In this document: positions 38,949 to 48,809 of the stretch, one piece after another | How positions within the stretch are numbered: the stretch's first letter is position 1 | How the letters are laid out: every line of letters starts with the position of its first letter | From: Anaerolineae bacterium | GTDB lineage: Bacteria; Chloroflexota; Anaerolineae; Aggregatilineales; Phototrophicaceae | Assembly: GCA_013360465.1 (NCBI GenBank) | Contig: JABWBO010000016.1 | Span: forward strand, 1 to 55,824 | Direction: 5' to 3' | Length of the DNA: 55,824 nucleotides | Notes under the pieces: model-generated | The model's database searches: none | What the model was told of the DNA's origin: nothing | Seen by the model: only the letters and a program-made list of their open reading frames with translations | Translations under genes and position numbers: made by a program

Positions 38949-40487
38949 TCAATCGTAGGTGTCGAGATTCACTTCCGGGCGGATGGCATCGTAGAGCATC
39001 CAGTACAGCGGGCGTTCCGTGTGATTCGCCGATCCGATGATCACGTCGCCGGACTCGCCGGGGACCACCAGGCTGTAGGCGGTCCGCTCATCACCGTTCT
39101 CGATCAGCCCGGCGAGGGTGGCGAAATTGAGATTCCAGATCATGACGGGACCGATGAACCCCTGCGCCTGGGCAATCGCCAGCGCGCTGATCGTGTAGTT
39201 CGCCTGAACCCACTTGCTGTTCCGCAGAATCCACTCATTGCCCGTGCCCGCCGGCTGGTTGATGAAGCCGTCCCAGGTCGCATAACCGAATTCGGTCACC
39301 CACAGCTGCGGCGCGCTGTGTCCGTTTCCAACCATGATCTGGCGGTAATCGCGCAGGTTGTCGGCGAAGAAAAAATGGGGATCATCATCCCACCCGCTGG
39401 CTCCGCAGCAGGTGGCATCGGGGGCGTTGCTCCAGCTGTAGGGGTGAATCCCGACGGCGATGTCCTGATAGTTGCCTAGTCCCGCCGCGTACATCTCCCG
39501 CAGAAAGGCGCGGTCGTCGCGGCTGCCGGCTCCATCCCCGGTCGGCGCAAGCCCGGCGGTGACGATGGCAATTGTCGGAGATAAGGCTCTGATGGCGCTG
39601 TAGGCGGATACGAACAAACGCATGTAGCCCGAACCATCGAAGGGCAGCGCGCCCGTCCATTCCGGCTGAAGGTTCGGCTCATTCCAGACTTCAATCGCGT
39701 CGATGGTCCCGCCAACCTCGGAAAGGATCTGCGTCAGAAAACTGGCGAGAGCCGCCGGGTCATCCGGCGGTCCGTCAGCATTCTGCGTGGAACGCGCCCA
39801 GTTCGGCGCTTTGGCGATGCTCAGCAGGATGCGAAAACCGCGCCGGTCGGCGTCTTCCAGGTACAGGCGGGTGCGCTGCCAGTAGGCGCTCAATTCGCCG
39901 GGTCCGTTCGGCGCGACATCGCGCCAGGGCAGTTGGACCTTGATCCAACCGAGCGGTAGATGCTCGTTCAACCGAAACATCGCCTCGTCCCAGTCCGCCT
40001 GCTCCAGATTGATGTCCAGCTGCATACCGAGCCGGGTGCGATCCAGGTCCGGCAGGACATCGGGGAAGAGCGCCCCCCCGGTCGCCGGCGCAGGCGTGGC
40101 AGCCGCCGCTTCGCCGCCGGTGATCGGTCCGCTGGTGACTGCCGGCGTCCCGGTCGGCGCAGGGGCGAAGGTTTGCGGCTGGTAGCCGGGTCCGATGACG
40201 GGTCCAAACCAGGTAACGGTCGGAACCTGTTCGCCTCCCAGCCCATCGAGGCTGCTCAACCGCATCGGCAGCGTCGTGGGCTGCACAGCGACCGCCTGTA
40301 TCGACGAGCCGAACGCTGCGGCGCGCTCCTGGGATTGTGTCGCCAGGGCGTCGGGGTCAAACGGAGTCCGCTGCGCGTCGTTGGGGGTCAATGAGACGAG
40401 AGACGGCGCATACGGCATACACGCCGCCAGAAAACAGACCAGCGCCAGGGTAAGAAAAATGCTCAATGAGGTCGGTTTTGCCGTCAT
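38949..40487 (-). CDS. Lipoprotein glycoside hydrolase (clan A-like TIM barrel)
   Basis: 512 residues from ATG 40487. A lipoprotein signal peptide ends LVCFLAAC with lipidated C23. A long Pro/Thr/Ala-rich linker (about 30-150) leads to a TIM-barrel glycosidase domain. The acid/base Glu is in IEVWNEPNLQPEW and a probable nucleophile Glu is in LWVTEFGYATW. Other marks are WIKVQLPWRDVAPNG and FRILLSIAKAPNWA. The layout is that of GH5/GH39-like enzymes; the substrate cannot be read. It acts at the outer face of the membrane. Upstream lies the divergent gyrA promoter region. Confidence 0.85.
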   Translation of the reverse strand: MTAKPTSLSIFLTLALVCFLAACMPYAPSLVSLTPNDAQRTPFDPDALATQSQERAAAFGSSIQAVAVQPTTLPMRLSSLDGLGGEQVPTVTWFGPVIGPGYQPQTFAPAPTGTPAVTSGPITGGEAAAATPAPATGGALFPDVLPDLDRTRLGMQLDINLEQADWDEAMFRLNEHLPLGWIKVQLPWRDVAPNGPGELSAYWQRTRLYLEDADRRGFRILLSIAKAPNWARSTQNADGPPDDPAALASFLTQILSEVGGTIDAIEVWNEPNLQPEWTGALPFDGSGYMRLFVSAYSAIRALSPTIAIVTAGLAPTGDGAGSRDDRAFLREMYAAGLGNYQDIAVGIHPYSWSNAPDATCCGASGWDDDPHFFFADNLRDYRQIMVGNGHSAPQLWVTEFGYATWDGFINQPAGTGNEWILRNSKWVQANYTISALAIAQAQGFIGPVMIWNLNFATLAGLIENGDERTAYSLVVPGESGDVIIGSANHTERPLYWMLYDAIRPEVNLDTYD

Positions 40488-40618
40488 GAATGACCTTTGT
40501 GTCGGATGCACCACCCTAAGATAGACGAGGACGAGCAAGAGATCAAGCACAGACGCCCGGCGGTTTCCCTACCGTAATAGATCAACTTCGTGGTATAATA
40601 GAACATTAGTTCCGTCGG

Positions 40619-40648
40619 TTGACATGCGCGACACCTCGCGCATAGAAT
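40619..40648 (+). promoter_or_regulatory. gyrA promoter with a perfect palindrome in its spacer
   Basis: TTGACA (40619-40624) and TAGAAT (40643-40648) lie 18 bases apart. The palindrome ATGCGCGA-CACC-TCGCGCAT (40624-40643) fills the spacer exactly and touches both hexamers. A second TATAAT occurs upstream near 40595 without a good -35 box. A leader of about 100 bases precedes ATG 40753. Confidence 0.6.
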
Positions 40649-40752
40649 GAGCGCGCCTGCCGGAAATGATCGATCAGGTTCCGGCGGGGGCCCATCACGG
40701 CGCAGCACGATGTACCACGACCTTCAACCGAAAGCCCTTCCAGGACGATTGC

Positions 40753-43227
40753 ATGTCTGCTTCGGCTGTAGTACCAGTCAACATCAGTACGGAGATGCGC
40801 GAGGCGTATCTCGACTATGCCATGAGTGTGATTGTGGCGCGCGCTCTTCCCGACGCGCGCGACGGACTTAAGCCAGTACACCGCCGCATCCTCTACGCCA
40901 TGTACGATATGGGGCTGCGGTCGGAATCGGCGTACAAGAAATCCGCCCGCATCGTCGGCGAGGTGCTGGGAAAGTATCACCCGCATGGCGACGTCGCCGT
41001 CTACGAGACGCTCGTCCGTCTGGCGCAGGATTTCTCCATGCGCTACCCGCTGATCGATGGTCAGGGGAACTTCGGCAGCATCGACGGGGACGGCGCGGCG
41101 GCGATGCGCTACACCGAAGCGCGCATGACGCAGATCGGCGAGGAGCTGCTCGTCGATATTGACATGAACACGGTCGATTTCGGCGAAAACTTCGACGGCA
41201 CGCTCAACGAGCCGCTCGTCCTGCCTGCCAGCATCCCCAACCTGCTGGTCAACGGGGCGTCCGGCATCGCCGTCGGCATGTCCACCAACATCCCGCCGCA
41301 CAATATGGGTGAGGTCTGCGACGCGCTGCACTACATGCTTCAGCGCTGGGACTCCCTCGATGATGTTGCGGTCGAAGACCTGCTCCAGTTCATCAAAGGT
41401 CCCGATTTCCCCACCGGCGGTATCGTCTATCGCCATGTCGATGGGCTGGAAAACGGCGACGACTCGCTGGTCAGCGCTTACGCCACAGGACGCGGCAAGA
41501 TCACCATGCGCGCCAAGGTGCATTTCGAAGACATGGGGCGCGGCAAGTCGCGCATCATCGTCAGCGAGCTGCCCTATCAGGTCAACAAGTCAGCGCTGAT
41601 CGAGCGCATCGCTGCCCTGGTGCGCGAGGGCAGATTGGAAGGCATCGCCGACCTGCGCGACGAATCTGACCGGCAGGGGCTGCGCATGTCTATCGAGCTT
41701 CAGCGCGGAGCGGAACCGACGCAGGTACTCCAGCGCCTCTTCAAGCTGACGCCGCTTCAGGAGACCTTCAGCATCATCATGCTGGCACTGGTCAACAACG
41801 AGCCAAAACTGCTGACCCTGAAGCAGGCACTTAAGGTCTATCTGGATCATCGCATCGTGGTGGTGCGCCGCCGCAGCGCCCACGCGCTTCAGCAGGCGCG
41901 CGACCGCGCGCACATCCTGGCGGGTCTGCTCAAGGCGATGGATCAGCTCGATCTGGTGATCGACACGATCCGTAAGTCGCGCAATGCCGAATCGGCGCGC
42001 AACAATCTGATCCGCCTGCTGTCGATCAGCGAAATTCAGGCGCAGGCGATCCTCGACATGCAGCTTCGGCGGCTCGCCGCGCTGGAACGCCGCAAGATCG
42101 AGGATGAATACCAGGAAAAGATGAAGCTGATCGACTACCTTGAAGGGCTGCTGGCGGACGAGCGCAAGCTGCGCGACGTGATCGCCGAGGAGCTGCGGAC
42201 CATCAAAGGTGCTTACGGCGATCAGCGGCGGACGATCATCACCGACGAGACCGCAGGTCGCACCATCACCGTCGAATCGCTGACCCTCCCCCAGGAGAAG
42301 ACCTGGGTGCTGTTTTCGACATCAGGCAGGATCGGTCGGACGATTGGCGGGACGATTCCAGAGCTTCACAGCGCCGCAGACGACCCGCCGCGCTTCGTCG
42401 TGGAGTCCGATTCGTCGAACATCATCTACCTGTTCAGCAGCGCCGGGGCATGCGCCACCGTACTCACGCATCAGCTGCCGCAGATCGAGCAGGCGGTGGA
42501 CGGCACATCCTTCCGCGATCTGACCGCCTTCAAGAACGGCGAAGAGATCACCGCCGTACTCAGCCTGCCGTCATCGGCAGAGACCGGGCTGCTGTGTTTC
42601 GCAACGATGAAGGGTGAAGTCAAGCGCCTGGCGCTGAGCGACCTGCCCGGCATGATGTCGCACAGCTTCAAGGTCATGGACCTCGAACCCGACGACCGGC
42701 TGAACTGGGTGCTGCCCACGACCGGCGAGGATGAAGTCTTCCTGGTGACCGCTCATGGTCAGGCGATTCGCTTCAAGGAAAACGACGTGCGCCCCACGAC
42801 CATCGGGACGGGCGGTATGCGCGGCATCAAACTGGGCGAGGGCGAAGACTGCGTCATCTCCGCCCAGACCGCTCGCCCGGAAGCGCAGCTCTTCACCATC
42901 ACCCGAAGCGGCGTGGCGAAAAGCTCCCCGGTCGCCGACTATCCCACCCAGGGGCGCGCCGGCAGCGGTGTGGTGACGATGAAGCTGCTGAACCCTGGCG
43001 ATCCGCTGGCAGCCGCCGCCCAGGGAGGCATGGACGACACACTGCTGCTGCTGACCGATGCGGGGCGGGCAGTCGCGCTCAAACTGAGCGCAGTGCCCAA
43101 CGGGCGTCGCGACAAGCGGGGCGATATCGTCATCGCCCTGGGGAATCACGAAAAGGTGACGCAGGCGGTAGTGCCGCTGACAGAGTTCGTCCTGCCGTCA
43201 GAAACGGCGTCGGAAAACGCCGGCTGA
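40753..43227 (+). CDS. gyrA: DNA gyrase subunit A (type II topoisomerase A subunit)
   Basis: 824 residues. The start ATG 40753 was chosen because conservation begins at [19 protein letters not shown]. The catalytic tyrosine is Y120 in [11 protein letters not shown]. The quinolone-contact helix reads [17 protein letters not shown], with Val81 where E. coli has Ser83 and Glu85 where it has Asp87. The C-terminal beta-pinwheel is present, but I find no canonical GyrA box (QRRGGKG); the nearest is [11 protein letters not shown] late in the domain. The enzyme could therefore behave more like topoisomerase IV. gyrB is not adjacent. Confidence 0.93.
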   Translation: MSASAVVPVNISTEMREAYLDYAMSVIVARALPDARDGLKPVHRRILYAMYDMGLRSESAYKKSARIVGEVLGKYHPHGDVAVYETLVRLAQDFSMRYPLIDGQGNFGSIDGDGAAAMRYTEARMTQIGEELLVDIDMNTVDFGENFDGTLNEPLVLPASIPNLLVNGASGIAVGMSTNIPPHNMGEVCDALHYMLQRWDSLDDVAVEDLLQFIKGPDFPTGGIVYRHVDGLENGDDSLVSAYATGRGKITMRAKVHFEDMGRGKSRIIVSELPYQVNKSALIERIAALVREGRLEGIADLRDESDRQGLRMSIELQRGAEPTQVLQRLFKLTPLQETFSIIMLALVNNEPKLLTLKQALKVYLDHRIVVVRRRSAHALQQARDRAHILAGLLKAMDQLDLVIDTIRKSRNAESARNNLIRLLSISEIQAQAILDMQLRRLAALERRKIEDEYQEKMKLIDYLEGLLADERKLRDVIAEELRTIKGAYGDQRRTIITDETAGRTITVESLTLPQEKTWVLFSTSGRIGRTIGGTIPELHSAADDPPRFVVESDSSNIIYLFSSAGACATVLTHQLPQIEQAVDGTSFRDLTAFKNGEEITAVLSLPSSAETGLLCFATMKGEVKRLALSDLPGMMSHSFKVMDLEPDDRLNWVLPTTGEDEVFLVTAHGQAIRFKENDVRPTTIGTGGMRGIKLGEGEDCVISAQTARPEAQLFTITRSGVAKSSPVADYPTQGRAGSGVVTMKLLNPGDPLAAAAQGGMDDTLLLLTDAGRAVALKLSAVPNGRRDKRGDIVIALGNHEKVTQAVVPLTEFVLPSETASENAG

Positions 43228-43235
43228 CGAGACCG

Positions 43236-44429
43236 TCATGTGCGGGCGGCGATACCGCGCAGCTGCTCATAGAGCAGGCGCGTCGTCGCCTCCGGGTCCA
43301 GGTCATGCCGCAGGCGCAGCGCATCTTTCAATCGGCTGTAGACGATCTCGCCATCGTGGAAGGAACGCCTGTCCTTGGCGAGAGTCAGGATCATCTGGGC
43401 GAGGTCTTCGCGCGTGGGGTCATGCGCGGCAGCGCGCAGACAAGCGGCGTATGCCGTATGAGTGTCGCCCCGTTCGTAGTGGCGGTGCGCCAGCGATGCC
43501 AGCGCATCCTGATAGAGCGCCCGCAGCTCTTCGCGCCGTTCCACGATCCAGGGAGACTCTAACCCTTGGAGGAAATCGCCGCGGTACAGATCGAGCGCTC
43601 GCTCGAGGTGTTCAATGGCTTCCTCTCCCTGGCTCACCTGGCTGAGGTTGTACGCCTCGGTGAACAGATTGACATCGTAGGCGATCCGCAGATCGGACGC
43701 CAGATGGTAGAAACCCGCGCCGAACTGCGTGAGGCTGACGCCCAGGACCTCGCTCACCTTGCGTTTGGTCACGTGGAACACATTGGTCGCGTCGCCCACC
43801 GACATCTTGGGCCAGAAGGTGCGGAAGATGTCGCTGCGCGCCACCATCCCGCGATCCAGCAGGTAGAAGAACATGCTGCGCGGCAGCGCCCCTCCCCATT
43901 CGTTCACCGATCTGCCGGAAACCTGCACACGCCCTCGCCCAAAGGCGCGCACTTCGATAGTCGCAACTCCTGGCGGGGACTTTGAGTAGTCAAGCAAATG
44001 TGCCTGTTCCAACGTCGGGACGATCCGCGTCTGCGTGATAAGGTGATCGTGCGCCAGGATATGGAATAGCAGCGCGCGAGAGACGAGAAAGATGCGGCCT
44101 ATCGCCCGGCTCCCCAGCAGGCTGCTCACAACCTTCGCCAACGCCTCTGGCTGCGCACGGTCGCACTCGTCAATGATGAGATCGTTTCGGGCCCGCCGCC
44201 GGTTTGTCTCCTGGCGAAGCGCCTGGACAGAATCGTCGATCTGGGTCTGCACCGCGCTCTGCGAAAGTTCCGCGCCGCTCAGGCGGGCATAATATGCCCC
44301 AGCCTGCACGGCATCGGCGATCACCAGATAACGCAGCTGAAACTCAGGATGCACGATGATGACTCTGGTAGAAACCGGCAGACTGCGCAGTTGTTGTTCG
44401 ACCAGGCTTCGAATCACTGCCAGGTGCAT
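43236..44429 (-). CDS. SARP/BTAD-type transcriptional regulator with degenerate ATPase-like N-terminus
   Basis: 397 residues from ATG 44429, with GGGGAGAGTGCAGG upstream. Residues about 155-250 look like an OmpR/SARP winged helix (VEVRAFGRGRVQVSG form, RSDIFRTFWPKMS, NVFHVTKRKVSEVL). Residues about 255-397 form the bacterial transcriptional activation (TPR-like) domain (YRGDFLQGLESPWIVERREE, YERGDTHTAYAACLRAAAHD). The first 150 residues keep a Walker-B-like strand (DLIIDECDRAQ, 83-93) but show no P-loop. They may be a nucleotide-free relic of a STAND ATPase. It converges on gyrA. Confidence 0.85.
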   Translation of the reverse strand: MHLAVIRSLVEQQLRSLPVSTRVIIVHPEFQLRYLVIADAVQAGAYYARLSGAELSQSAVQTQIDDSVQALRQETNRRRARNDLIIDECDRAQPEALAKVVSSLLGSRAIGRIFLVSRALLFHILAHDHLITQTRIVPTLEQAHLLDYSKSPPGVATIEVRAFGRGRVQVSGRSVNEWGGALPRSMFFYLLDRGMVARSDIFRTFWPKMSVGDATNVFHVTKRKVSEVLGVSLTQFGAGFYHLASDLRIAYDVNLFTEAYNLSQVSQGEEAIEHLERALDLYRGDFLQGLESPWIVERREELRALYQDALASLAHRHYERGDTHTAYAACLRAAAHDPTREDLAQMILTLAKDRRSFHDGEIVYSRLKDALRLRHDLDPEATTRLLYEQLRGIAART

Positions 44430-44515
44430 CCTGCACTCTCCCCTCGAACCAGAAAACTCATAACCATCGGGTTACGAAGCTGAATAGTCTTATGACCGTT
44501 AGTATAAGGCGGCAT

Positions 44516-44544
44516 ATTATACGATCCCGCACGATGCACTGCAA
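44516..44544 (-). promoter_or_regulatory. Predicted promoter of the SARP-like regulator gene
   Basis: On the minus strand TTGCAG (44539-44544), a 17-base spacer and a perfect TATAAT (44516-44521). Transcription would start near 44509, about 80 bases before the ATG at 44429. Confidence 0.5.
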
Positions 44545-44625
44545 AGTCCTGTTCGCCGCTTCGCCGATGGGCAGGATCGGTGTGGAACACCCCTTGTGAT
44601 GCCCGGATAGTGCCCGGATGGAGGG

Positions 44626-46827
44626 TCAAACCGTATAGCGTCGATGGACTTCCGTGACGCTCTTGATGGTCTCCAGACGTGACAGGACGCGCGAGAGCTG
44701 TTCCTTGGAACCGATCTCGATTGTCAGATAGAACGTGGCAATATTCTGTTTGGTGCTGACATTGACGCTGGTCATGTTGATCTTCTCATCGGCGACCACC
44801 GTCGCGATGTCCAGCATCAACCCTTTGCGGTCATAGGCGACGATCTCGATATCCACCGCATGCTGCGACTGGGCATCTTCCTTGCCCCATTCGACTTCGA
44901 TTCGCCGCTCCGGCTCAGCGACGATGTTGCCGCAGTCCTGGCGATGCACCATGACGCCGCGACCGCGCGTGATGAAGCCCACAATCGGATCGCCCGGCAC
45001 TGGTTTGCAGCAGCGCGCCAGCGTCACCAGCATACCGCCCGCACCCAGCACACTGATGCCGCTTCCGCCGTTCTTGGGGATGGTGGTCGGTCGTTCAACC
45101 AGCACCGAGCGCTCATCCGGCTCTTCCTCGCCGGCATTCTCGCGCTCCAGGATATGCGCACCGATCTGCGCGCCGTTGATGCCGCCCGCCCCGACTTCGG
45201 CGAGGAAGTCCTCCAGGCGGTCAAAGTGGAAACCCGCCCCGATCTCCTCCAGCGAGGTCTTCTCCAGCACGCCCAGGCGCTTCAGCTCTCGTTCGAGGAC
45301 TTCGCGCCCCTGCTGGATGCTCTTCTCGCGGTTCTGCTTGCGGAACCAGTGCCGAATCTTGGCGCGCGCCCGCTCCGTCCTGACATAACCCAGGTTCGGG
45401 TTCAGCCAGTCCAGGCTGGGACCGCCTCGATTCTGCGTGACAATATCTACCTGATCTCCGGTCTTGAGGGTATACGTCAGGTTGACCAGCCGCCCGTTGA
45501 TCTTCGCGCCCCGGCAGTGATGCCCGATGTCGGTATGGACGTGATAGGCGAAATCGATCGGGGTTGCGCCGTTGGCGAGATCGATGATGTCGCCTTTAGG
45601 TGTGAAAACGTAGATGCGATCCTGAAAGACTTCGGCTTTCATCTTCTGGACAAATGCCGCCGCGTCATCCGTGTCGCCGCCGAACTCCATCAGCCGGCGG
45701 ATATGGTTGATCCGCTCTTCAAAGGCGAGATCGCGCTGGTGTCCCTTGCGCCCTTCCTTATAACGCCAGTGCGCGGCGATACCGTATTCGGCATGTTCGT
45801 GCATCTCCATCGTGCGAATCTGCACTTCCAGCGTCTTGCCCTGGTTGTCACGCACGGCGGTGTGCAGACTGCGGTAGAAGTTCTCTTTCGGAGCAGCGAT
45901 ATAGTCGTCGAATTCGCCGGGCACGGGACGCCACAGGTTGTGAACGATCCCCAACACCTGGTAGCAGTGCGGCACACTATCGACGATCACCCTCAGGGCG
46001 CGCACGTCGTAGACATGTTCGAACGCCACGTCCTTGCGCTCCATTTTGCGGTAGATGCTGTAGATGTGCTTGGGACGCGCCGAGATGATCGCCCCGGTCA
46101 CGCCAGCGTGTTCGATCTCAGTGCGCAGGGTGTCCATAATCTGCTGGAGATACCCCTCGCGATCGGCGCGGCGCTCATCGACCTGCCGGGCGATCTCACG
46201 ATACTTGTCGGGGTTCAGATAGCGAAATGCCAGGTCCTCCAGCTCCCACTTGAACTGCCAGATGCCGAGGCGATTCGCCAGCGGGGCGTAGATGTCGAGG
46301 GTTTCCTGGGCGATGCGCCGCTGCTTTTCCGCCGGCATATAGCCCAGCGTGCGCATATTGTGCAGGCGGTCCGCCAGCTTGACCAGGACGACACGCACGT
46401 CGTCGTTCATCGCCAGCGCCATTTTGCGGATGTTCTCGTAACTGCGGTCAACCGAAGCTTTGCTGCGCTTATCGCCTAGCTGGACTTCGGGCAGATTGCG
46501 CAGCTTGCTCACGCCGTTGACGATCAGGGCGACCGACTTGCCGAATTCGGCGCGCAGTGTCTCCAGTGGGATGTCTGTATCTTCCACCACGTCGTGAAGG
46601 AGCGCAGCGGAGATCGCTTCGGCATCCAGCTTGAGTTCCGCCAGGATGGTGGCAACCGCAACGCAGTGCGAAAAGAACGGTTCCCCGCTCTTACGCATCT
46701 GCCCGGCGTGGGCAGTCTCCGCCGTGTGATAGGCACGTTCGATCAGCGAACGATCATTGGGCGTCAGGTCGGGCAGCAGGTCGATCAGGGCTTGCACGCC
46801 GCCCACAACGGCTGGAGCGTTGTTCAT
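44626..46827 (-). CDS. Bifunctional (p)ppGpp synthetase/hydrolase
   Basis: 733 residues, the long RelA/SpoT homologue. The hydrolase HD site is complete (H54 in FFSHCVAVAT, LLHDVVEDTD at 77-86). The synthetase domain has RPKHIYSIYRKMERKD, EFDDYIAAPKENFYRSLHT and the EVQIRTMEMHEHAEYGIAAHW block. TGS (YVFTPKGDIIDLANGATPID), a zinc-finger-like segment (ARCCKPVPGDPIVGF, HRQDCGN) and a C-terminal ACT domain follow. It should both make and degrade the stringent-response alarmone. Start ATG 46827; a TACAAT-like element on the minus strand (46867-46872) lacks a clear -35 box. Divergent from moeA. Confidence 0.96.
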   Translation of the reverse strand: MNNAPAVVGGVQALIDLLPDLTPNDRSLIERAYHTAETAHAGQMRKSGEPFFSHCVAVATILAELKLDAEAISAALLHDVVEDTDIPLETLRAEFGKSVALIVNGVSKLRNLPEVQLGDKRSKASVDRSYENIRKMALAMNDDVRVVLVKLADRLHNMRTLGYMPAEKQRRIAQETLDIYAPLANRLGIWQFKWELEDLAFRYLNPDKYREIARQVDERRADREGYLQQIMDTLRTEIEHAGVTGAIISARPKHIYSIYRKMERKDVAFEHVYDVRALRVIVDSVPHCYQVLGIVHNLWRPVPGEFDDYIAAPKENFYRSLHTAVRDNQGKTLEVQIRTMEMHEHAEYGIAAHWRYKEGRKGHQRDLAFEERINHIRRLMEFGGDTDDAAAFVQKMKAEVFQDRIYVFTPKGDIIDLANGATPIDFAYHVHTDIGHHCRGAKINGRLVNLTYTLKTGDQVDIVTQNRGGPSLDWLNPNLGYVRTERARAKIRHWFRKQNREKSIQQGREVLERELKRLGVLEKTSLEEIGAGFHFDRLEDFLAEVGAGGINGAQIGAHILERENAGEEEPDERSVLVERPTTIPKNGGSGISVLGAGGMLVTLARCCKPVPGDPIVGFITRGRGVMVHRQDCGNIVAEPERRIEVEWGKEDAQSQHAVDIEIVAYDRKGLMLDIATVVADEKINMTSVNVSTKQNIATFYLTIEIGSKEQLSRVLSRLETIKSVTEVHRRYTV

Positions 46828-46962
46828 GGGGATACAGTCACCCGTGGTTTAACGTTTCATGATCCTATTGTAACTCAGATTCACAGGGCTGGGTCAGCAC
46901 GCCGGCACGGTGATCCGTTAGAATGGGTGAACCACCGTCTTGCCAGTGGAAAGGATCGCACC

Positions 46963-48222
46963 TTGCCCGATCTGCTTAGCCCCGACGACGCCGTAAGCCG
47001 CATCCTGAGCGTCATCGCCCCAATGGGGGACGAAAGGGTCGCCCTTTCTGAAGCGCTCGACCGCGTCCTGGCAGCCCCCGCCATCTCCGAGATCGACCTT
47101 CCCCCGTTCGCCAACAGCAGCATGGACGGTTTTGCAGTGCGCGCCGGCGATACGCGGGGCGCATCTGCCGATGCGCCAATACGGCTGAGCGTGGTCATGG
47201 ATATCCCGGCGGGCAGCGCCCCCACCGGGGAGATCGAGGCGGGCAGCGCCGCGCGCATCATGACCGGCGCACCCCTTCCACAGGGTGCTGATGCTGTTGT
47301 GCCGGTGGAAGACACCGATCAGTCGTGGCGCAGCGGCGACTCCTCTCCGCTGCCGGGGAGAGTCGCCGTCCTCAAGCAGGTCCGGGCGGGCGACAGCGTT
47401 CGCCCCGTCGGCGAAGATATCCGTATCGGACAAACCCTGATCGCGGCGGGCGTCGTACTCCGTCCCCAGGAACTGGGCGCGCTCGCGGCGATTGGCTGTG
47501 CCGAAGTCCCGGTGGTGCGCCGACCGCGTGTCGCCATCATCAGCACCGGCGACGAACTGGTCGAGGTCGATCAGCCGCTTGCGCCCGGCAAGATACGCGA
47601 CAGCAACAGCATCACGCTCGCCGGCTTGATCCGCCGCTGTGGTGGCGAGGCGCTGCGCCTTCCTATCGCTCGCGACACGCTGGAAGATGTGCGCGCTCGC
47701 TTTCAGGCGGCGCTCGCCCAGTCACCCGACATGATCCTGAGTTCCGCCGGCGTGTCCGTCGGGGCATTCGATGTCGTGCGCGCCGTGCTGGACGAACTGG
47801 GCGAAATCGGCTTCTGGCGCGTGAATTTGCGCCCCGGTAAGCCGCTGGCGTTCGGCGCGCTCGGCGGACGGCGCGTGCCGTTCTTCGGGCTGCCCGGCAA
47901 TCCGGTCTCGGCAATGGTCACCTTCGACGTCTTCGTGCGCCCGGCGCTGTTGAAGATGAGCCGCCGCCCGGACGCCGTTCCGACGGTGCAGGCGGTCGTC
48001 GACGAAGCGATCCGCAGCGACGGACGGCGCAGCTATCTGCGGGCATTCCTGACCCGCCAGGCGGATGGCTGGCACGCGCGCCTGACCGGCACACAGAGTT
48101 CCGGCGCGCTCATGTCGATGGTCCTGGCGGATGGGCTGTTGATCGTCCCGGAGGGTGTGACCGATGTCCCGGTCGGTGCGCCCCTGACGGTGCGCGTTCT
48201 GAAGGACATCTCCGGCGTCTGA
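46963..48222 (+). CDS. moeA: Molybdopterin molybdotransferase MoeA
   Basis: 419 residues from TTG 46963, chosen because GGAAAGGA lies upstream and the family begins at LPDLLSPDDAVSRIL. It inserts molybdate into adenylylated molybdopterin. Motifs: PPFANSSMDGFAVRAGDT, GSAARIMTGAPLPQGADAVV, VGEDIRIGQ, IISTGDEL, RDSNS, SAGVSVGAFDVV and FGLPGNPVSAMVTF. It joins moaC and moaDE elsewhere in the window as part of a dispersed molybdenum-cofactor set. Confidence 0.95.
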   Translation: MPDLLSPDDAVSRILSVIAPMGDERVALSEALDRVLAAPAISEIDLPPFANSSMDGFAVRAGDTRGASADAPIRLSVVMDIPAGSAPTGEIEAGSAARIMTGAPLPQGADAVVPVEDTDQSWRSGDSSPLPGRVAVLKQVRAGDSVRPVGEDIRIGQTLIAAGVVLRPQELGALAAIGCAEVPVVRRPRVAIISTGDELVEVDQPLAPGKIRDSNSITLAGLIRRCGGEALRLPIARDTLEDVRARFQAALAQSPDMILSSAGVSVGAFDVVRAVLDELGEIGFWRVNLRPGKPLAFGALGGRRVPFFGLPGNPVSAMVTFDVFVRPALLKMSRRPDAVPTVQAVVDEAIRSDGRRSYLRAFLTRQADGWHARLTGTQSSGALMSMVLADGLLIVPEGVTDVPVGAPLTVRVLKDISGV

Positions 48223-48305
48223 ACGGCGGCGAATCGGTGCTTCGCAGGCGGCGCAGTGCGGGTACAATAGGCAAGCACAAATCGTTATCGGTGAAGGATG
48301 ATCGC

Positions 48306-48800
48306 ATGGCATCGACCAACTCTTCTCAGGCGCTGTCGGGGATACCTCTCGTGCAGCGTTTCACCCTACGGCATCTGACCCTGCTGATCGAGTTTGTCAA
48401 CCTCTTCGTCAACGGCTATCTGACCTATACCAAGGCCACCAGCGCTTCGGTGGTCTGCATCGAAGGGGGCGCGTTTAACTGCGATGCGGTGACCAACAGC
48501 ATCTATTCGGTGATCGTGGGAATCCCCGTCGCCTATCTCGGTCTGGGGCTGCACATCGTGGTGTTCCTGCTGCTGCTGCTGGAACCGCGCATCAAATTCC
48601 TGCGTGAATACAGCGTGCTGACGCTCTTCGGCATCACGCTCTTCGGCTTCGCCTTCCACTGCTATCTGACCTTCGCCTCTATCGTGTGGATTCAGGCGCT
48701 CTGCATCTGGTGCCTCAGCGCCCACACGCTGACCGGGCTTTCACTCATCACGACGAGCGTCAGACTGTATCGCCAGTACTTCGGCGCACGTGCTGCCTGA
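48306..48800 (+). CDS. Vitamin K epoxide reductase (VKOR) family protein
   Basis: 164 residues from ATG 48306, with AAGGA upstream. Four or so membrane helices carry the two cysteine pairs of VKOR: C51 and C59 (VCIEGGAFNC) and the active-site CxxC at 133-136 (ALCIWCLS). Bacterial VKOR reoxidises DsbA-like proteins using quinone, so it would drive disulfide formation outside the membrane. No thioredoxin domain is fused to it and no DsbA homologue is adjacent. Confidence 0.92.
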   Translation: MASTNSSQALSGIPLVQRFTLRHLTLLIEFVNLFVNGYLTYTKATSASVVCIEGGAFNCDAVTNSIYSVIVGIPVAYLGLGLHIVVFLLLLLEPRIKFLREYSVLTLFGITLFGFAFHCYLTFASIVWIQALCIWCLSAHTLTGLSLITTSVRLYRQYFGARAA

Positions 48801-48809
48801 ACAAAAAAG

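Noticed and set aside
44860-46479. A plus-strand frame of 539 codons opposite the RelA/SpoT gene
   Set aside because: No family signal; the minus strand has all RelA/SpoT motifs.
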